A stretch of DNA of 64,000 nucleotides, taken from positions 150,204 to 214,203 of the forward strand of contig LLEY01000106.1 of assembly GCA_001414485.1 (NCBI GenBank), in the 5' to 3' direction. Shown piece after piece: positions 59,610-64,000 of the stretch; positions within the stretch are counted from its first letter, which is position 1; each line of letters opens with the position of its first letter. The notes beneath the pieces are model-generated. The model was not told the DNA's origin, ran no database searches, and saw only the letters and a list, made by a program, of their open reading frames with translations. The position numbers and the translations under genes were made by a program. The stretch comes from Calycina herbarum. Taxonomy: Eukaryota > Ascomycota > Leotiomycetes > Helotiales > Pezizellaceae.

Positions 59610-59790
59610 AACAATCCTTGCAACCTCTCCGAATTGCAACACCCTTACAACCTTGCAACCTCTCCGAATTGCAACACCCTTACGACCTTGCAACCTCTCC
59701 GAATTGCAACACCCTTACAACCTTGCAACCTCTTCGACTTGCAATACAACCAATACAACCTTGCAACCTCTTCGACTTGTAATACCACCC
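59610..59790 (+). repeat. 35-bp tandem repeats, about five units
   Basis: Unit begins CTTGCAACCTCTCCGAATTG and continues CAACACCCTTACAAC; three near-perfect copies are followed by two degenerate ones (cctcttcgacttgc...). It lies in the leader between the 5' LTR and gag of the copia-type element. Confidence 0.85.
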
Positions 59791-62700
59791 TTCTTGCAAA
59801 CGCCCTTGCGACCGCTCTTGAACCTTTAGAACGGCTATTGTGCAAAGACAATTCACCCGATTTTGATGACTCATAAGCATCAAAAGAGTGACTTACACAA
59901 AAACAAAATTACGAAACAAGATTACGACGTACTATTCACCTAGTACTAGACAAGATATTATCCACTACTTTAAGCACCGATAACTTTGTCGACGCCCTCG
60001 ATACTATCGACACCATGGCACAACCATAGTGGGTTGAAGACAAGGAAGCCACGGCTTATATGAGCACAAAGTTAGAGGAATACGATGTCGATGACATAGA
60101 CGACGATTATCTATGGGAGATATATCTTATGGACTTTGACGAATGGCCTGAATCGAAGTTCGTAAACATAGGAAGAAACACCCTTATTAAGATGTGTAAG
60201 CTACTACGTAATAGAGGCGTGTGGGTAGAGACGGATGGACATAAGGCGATTATGTCAAAGGCACTTTATAATACGTCTCGAGAACTTGCAAAGCCTAAAT
60301 GGCCGATCCAGGAATTAAGAGATCAAGTATATAAATCGTAAACTTAATTACGAGAGATGGCTGCGAGATATAAGTATATTGAAGAACACCCTGACCGATT
60401 CCTTGTGCTTCTTCTAGGATACTAGAACCCTTCCAACGCCTCTGCGAACAATGTAGCAGTTGTAGCTAATATTCCTATCCCTGTAACTCCACTAGCAGCT
60501 TTTGTAACCTAGAACACTTTTGTAACCTAGAACGCTTTTGCAACCTAGAACGCTCTTGCAAGCCAACCAGCTATAGGCAGCTATTCTGGCAATAGCCAGA
60601 TGGGCAACCCTGCTTTTGCACTCAGTAACCTTATGAAGTCATACTCGGACGAACAAAAGTATGGCAGTAAGGGAGACAACTTCAAGCTTAAGTCGAGAAT
60701 ATTTAAGGATATGTGTAATCGTTGTGGCATATTACCCTTGGTATATAACCTTGCCTTCCTAATTATGCTTAAGGGTTAGGCATCGAACCACTTTTACACT
60801 AGCGTCTTTAAGGAAGGAACAGATCAATCGTACGAAGTTCTTTCTACTGCTATCCAATTATACTTTGAGGATGAGCTATACTTAAGAGGTCAATCCTCTA
60901 AGTAGAATCGTATCACATTCTTACGAACCAAAGCTAAGCCGGAATATTCGGAAAAGACACCCAGCCAGTGCTTTAAGGACATGCTATCTAAATTGGAAGA
61001 ACTTCGCTATGGACTTCCTGAGGATATGTAAAGCGATGAACAATTAGCTAATAAGCTGCTTATTACATGCGAGGAAGCACCAGAATGCCGAAGTATATGC
61101 TCGACCTTACCGTAAAACTCGTTACTTCAAAGCACTATTACCCTTTTAAGAAGCTCCATTCGTAATTACGAAGTAAGCCACGTATCAAATGCTAAGACTT
61201 TAATGACCGATTATCACTTCCACAAGTATAACAATTCTAGTAACTCTTATAGTAACTCTTACAACTACTACTATAAATCTAGAAAGAATAATAAGTGTTA
61301 TATATGTGGAAAGGAAGGCCACCGATCCTAGAATTATATTTAAGAAGAGTAGGATCGTCACTTTGCTAAATAGCAAAAGAATAACAGAACCAACTTCTGT
61401 GGAAAGGATAGTAGCTTTGTTAAGAAGATCTACTGTACTTATATCGCTAATGTCGAACGTATAGAAGAAGAAGATATAGCTGAAACACTTTAGACGATGA
61501 TAATAGAGGATGGTGGAAGTGATTCGGATAGTAACGTTATCTACTACGAGGTTATCTACTACTTAATTACTTCTATCGGATATATCGATAATTTAAGCGC
61601 CTAAACCCTTACCACCAGTTTAATAAACTTGGCATAAGATTACGCTTTTAGTGGATTTATTCCACTGCTAATTCCGGATGCTACGTCCTATAAATTCACG
61701 GAAGAAGTGTTTATATCTATAGCTAAGAAGTATGTACGAGATCACTTCTTTGGAGTTATGATCGATACCGGCGTAGGAGGGAAGTCAAGTGTAGGATACG
61801 AGCAGTACTTGGCGTATGCTAAACACGTCCAGAATATTCCTATTAACGAGAGCACCAAGGGCTAGATTAGTATATAATTCGGTAAAGGCTATGCCGCCTC
61901 CTTAGGATCGATCACAATTAGTATGCTGATCGGCTTTGCGGAATTCCATGTTGTACACTTAGATATACTATTTATTATGTGTATTGACGATATAGACCGT
62001 TTACACGTCTCGCTTAATAACCTCTAGAACGTCCTTGTTCAGGAAGACGGAAAGGGTTAGGAAGTGGAACGTTTTAGAATTGTACGACGATTCAGACACC
62101 CCTTTCTGCTCTGGAATAAGGCTGTATGTAACCTAGTATAAAAGGTGCTAGCGGAGATATCCAATACTAAAGGCACTTCTTGTATAGTATCTACTAAGGA
62201 TCAATATGTTGCTTAGCGTGCTCGTGGAGCATATTTAGCAATAGTGTCCTAGCCAGAAGCAGCATTCGATTTGTCATATGCTGCCTAGACAACCGATCCA
62301 CAAGAAGTCGATATTAGCCTTCTTAATAAGCGAATTTAATAGCAAATCGACAATGCTACAAGAGGGCTTAAATACGTTAAATTGGACTAAAACTCGCTTA
62401 AATTATACGCCTTTACAGATGGCTCTTTTGCGAATAATAAGGACTTATCGTTATAAATTGGGTACGTTATAGTACTTGTAGATAAGGACGATAATGCCAA
62501 TATTTTGTATTAGTCTTCTACTAAGTACAAAAGAGTTACTCGCAGCGTTTTAGCCTTAGAATTGTATACAATAAGCTTCGGATTTGATGCTACCGCTTCT
62601 ATTAAATCAACCTTGGAAAGCATCTTAGGCTTTAAGGTCCCGCTTATTGTATGTACTGATTCGAAGTCTATTTACAAATGTATGGCCAAATTAGGCACCA

Positions 62701-63036
62701 CCAAGGAGAAACGCTTAATGATTGACGTCATGTACTTGCGAGAAGCATATAAGTTAAGAGAGATCGACGAAATTAAGTAGATCGATGGTAAGAGTAATCC
62801 AGCGGATGCTATGACTAAGAAGGATTGTTGTAACGCCCTACAAAAGCTAATCGATACTAGTAAGCTGGATATTAAGCTTATGGAATGGGTGGAACGGAAT
62901 GAGGGATAATGAGACCTCTGAATGGGACGCTCTCATTGGTCGAGGACATGGAATAGAGGGCTATGATTGGCTGGACGAGATGAGAGATTTTGATGATTTT
63001 TGGGCAGTAACTTCCACCGTTTTAAAGAAGTGCCAG

Positions 63037-63185
63037 TGTCGGTATAATCAGAGTGAATAGCACTCCACGTGACCTTCTCGCTTAAGGTCTATTTAAGTAG
63101 ACAGAGCAGCTAACTTTGCTCTGTATGTACGAACGATAATATACTCTTTTTGCATCATGCTATTGGCCACCAAGTCATACCAACA
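63037..63185 (+). repeat. 3' LTR of the copia-type element
   Basis: Second 149-bp LTR, followed by the duplication CTAAG at 63186-63190. High identity between the two LTRs implies a recent insertion or escape from mutation. Confidence 0.88.
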
Positions 63186-63372
63186 CTAAGTAAAATCATA
63201 TAGCGTCTGAAACTTAGAATTCTAAATATATATATAGTAATGAAATCAAAGTTTTAATTTTGAAATTTTTAATCAACAATTCGTAAAGATATTAAAATAT
63301 CAAAATCGCGATTTTAGGTGTGTTTTCAGTTAGCCAGTTCGCTTGTTTAGCCAGTTCGCTATACATACACGT

Positions 63373-63567
63373 TAAATAATATTCTAATAAAGCTCTTAAG
63401 TTTTCTAGATTATTAAACAAAGCTTTAAATTCTCTATACTATATAGATATTTTATTATTAATAGTTTAGCTAACTTATAAAAGACCTTAGATAAGGTGTT
63501 CTAGTATATTAGAAGAGATAATACTAATCTTATTCTAGCTTTATAGTTATAATCTTAATTCTTTATA
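63373..63567 (-). mobile_element. gypsy remnant, part 2
   Basis: Continues the homology of part 1: matches about 41850-42045 of the full-length gypsy (attaaacaaagctttaaattctctatactatatag, split here by mutations). Ends at the TA duplicated by MITE B. Confidence 0.65.
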
Positions 63568-63998
63568 ACGTGGTTTATCAGCGAGTCGATCATATCACCG
63601 AGTCGATTACTAAAAATACATACAAAAAACGTCTGTGCAACCCTAGTAAAAATCAGTAATTCTTAATAAAAATTAATAAAATTAAAAACCTTACTTTATT
63701 ACTATATATGTAAATAATATTAGAAATCTTAGATACTAACTAATTATAATAGCTAAGTTATTAAAGAAATTAAAAAAAATCTATGAATACAGGGGTAATT
63801 TTAAGCGAATCGTTAGTTATAGCTAGTAAGCGTTTAAAAATTTCAATATTACTTATTTATATAGTAATAAAGTAGATTTTTTAATTTTATTAATTTTTAT
63901 TAAGAATTACTGATTTTTACTAGGGTTGCACAGACGTTTTTTGTATGTATTTTTAGTGATCGACTCGGTGATATGATCGACTCGCTGATAAACCACGT
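63568..63998. mobile_element. MITE B, 431 bp, ACGTG ends
   Basis: Left end ACGTGGTTTATCAGCGAGTC, right end its exact complement, flanked by TA (63566-63567 and 63999-64000). Inverted repeats run about 150 bp. Tandem subterminal motifs CGAGTCGATCA and CGAGTCGATTA parallel those of MITE A, and both share an internal AGGGGTA...TTTTAAGCGAATCG. No coding content. The window ends on its target duplication. Confidence 0.9.
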
Positions 63999-64000
63999 TA

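Larger units (their letters stand above)
59278..63185 (+). mobile_element. copia-type LTR retrotransposon with internal deletion
   Basis: 3908 bp with LTRs of 149 bp (59278-59426 and 63037-63185; TGTCGGTATAATC...CCAACA) and the perfect duplication CTAAG (59273-59277 and 63186-63190). Gag begins near 60014; pieces include YDVDDIDDDYLWEIYLMDFD, KTPSQCFKDMLSKLEELRYG and a zinc-knuckle-like CYICGKEGHRS. A protease-like MIDTGVGGKSSVGYEQYLAY follows at about 61755. Then the reading jumps to the RT tail and RNase H: FTDGSFANN, VLALELYTISFGFDATASIK, VCTDSKSIYKCMAKLGTTKE, IDGKSNPADAMTKKDCCNAL. Integrase and most of reverse transcriptase are missing, so it is non-autonomous. Nearly all stops are TAG at expected CAG or TGG codons. 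Confidence 0.85.
59027..63372. mobile_element. MITE A with ACGTG ends, enlarged by a nested retrotransposon
   Basis: Left end ACGTGTATATATAGCGAAC, right end its complement with two transitions; inverted repeats extend about 150 bp. It is flanked by TA (59025-59026 and 63373-63374) in gypsy remnant sequence that is continuous when the element is removed. Two tandem subterminal motifs (GCGAACCGGCTAA twice) lie next to each end. Without the nested element (59278-63185 plus one CTAAG) it is about 433 bp. Confidence 0.85.

Noticed and set aside
59645..59883. Minus-strand repeat-rich frames of 67-75 codons
   Set aside because: They are translations of the 35-bp tandem array in other frames, not genes.
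59610..60560. Array resembling a CRISPR
   Set aside because: Units are contiguous without unique spacers, and the genome is eukaryotic.

Overview
This is nuclear DNA of a filamentous ascomycete (Pezizomycotina; Leotiomycetes is only a guess). The evidence is short GT-AG introns of about 47-96 nt with CTAAC/GCTAAT-type branch sites, fungus-specific families (HET, Clr5-ankyrin, GRF zinc finger, DUF7708-type and DUF7025-type NTPases), and AT-rich transposons whose stop codons sit mostly at former CAG/CGA/TGG codons, the signature of repeat-induced point mutation (RIP). No prokaryotic, tRNA, rRNA or CRISPR feature was seen.

Layout. 0-7.4 kb: a partial HET gene (-), an unknown 202-aa gene (-), a decayed proline-rich gene (+), its probable intact relative with two zinc knuckles (+), and a broken repeat-protein gene (-) carrying a solo LTR. 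7.9-11.8 kb: an AT-rich inverted-repeat element, then a decayed fungal gene (+) split by a solo LTR and a 479-bp MITE. 12.5-21.3 kb: the best-preserved part, with a Clr5-ankyrin gene (-, 4 exons), a degenerate gene (-), a secreted FAD-linked oxidase (+, 5 exons) and a secreted SMP-30-like protein (-). 22-36 kb: mostly broken genes, namely a DEAH-box helicase, a ferric reductase with a solo LTR, a truncated kinase-like gene, a Cyc2-like oxidoreductase and an isochorismatase-family hydrolase, with one intact GRF zinc-finger gene between them. 36-46 kb: a Helitron helicase gene (-) into which a 7.3-kb Ty3/gypsy element (-) has inserted with a perfect 5-bp target duplication. 47.1-53 kb: a solo LTR, then a head-to-head pair of intact multi-exon NTPase genes. 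53.35 kb: a short interstitial telomeric repeat. 53.5-64 kb: nested RIP-mutated transposons, with two Fot1/pogo copies around a LINE, a gypsy remnant carrying two related MITEs, and a deleted copia-type retrotransposon inside one MITE.

How it works together. The window is gene-poor and repeat-rich, with old transposon insertions both inside and around decayed genes. At four solo LTRs, the gypsy element, the copia-type element and three MITEs, target-site duplications can be read directly, so insertion points are fixed to the base. The three ~431-479-bp MITEs and the Fot1/pogo element duplicate TA. Two of those MITEs share the ACGTG ends of the Fot1/pogo element, which is therefore their likely mobiliser. 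The intact cargo of most interest is the divergent DUF7708-like / AAA (DUF7025-like) pair at 47.4-52.9 kb and the Clr5-ankyrin gene, both of fast-evolving fungal families.
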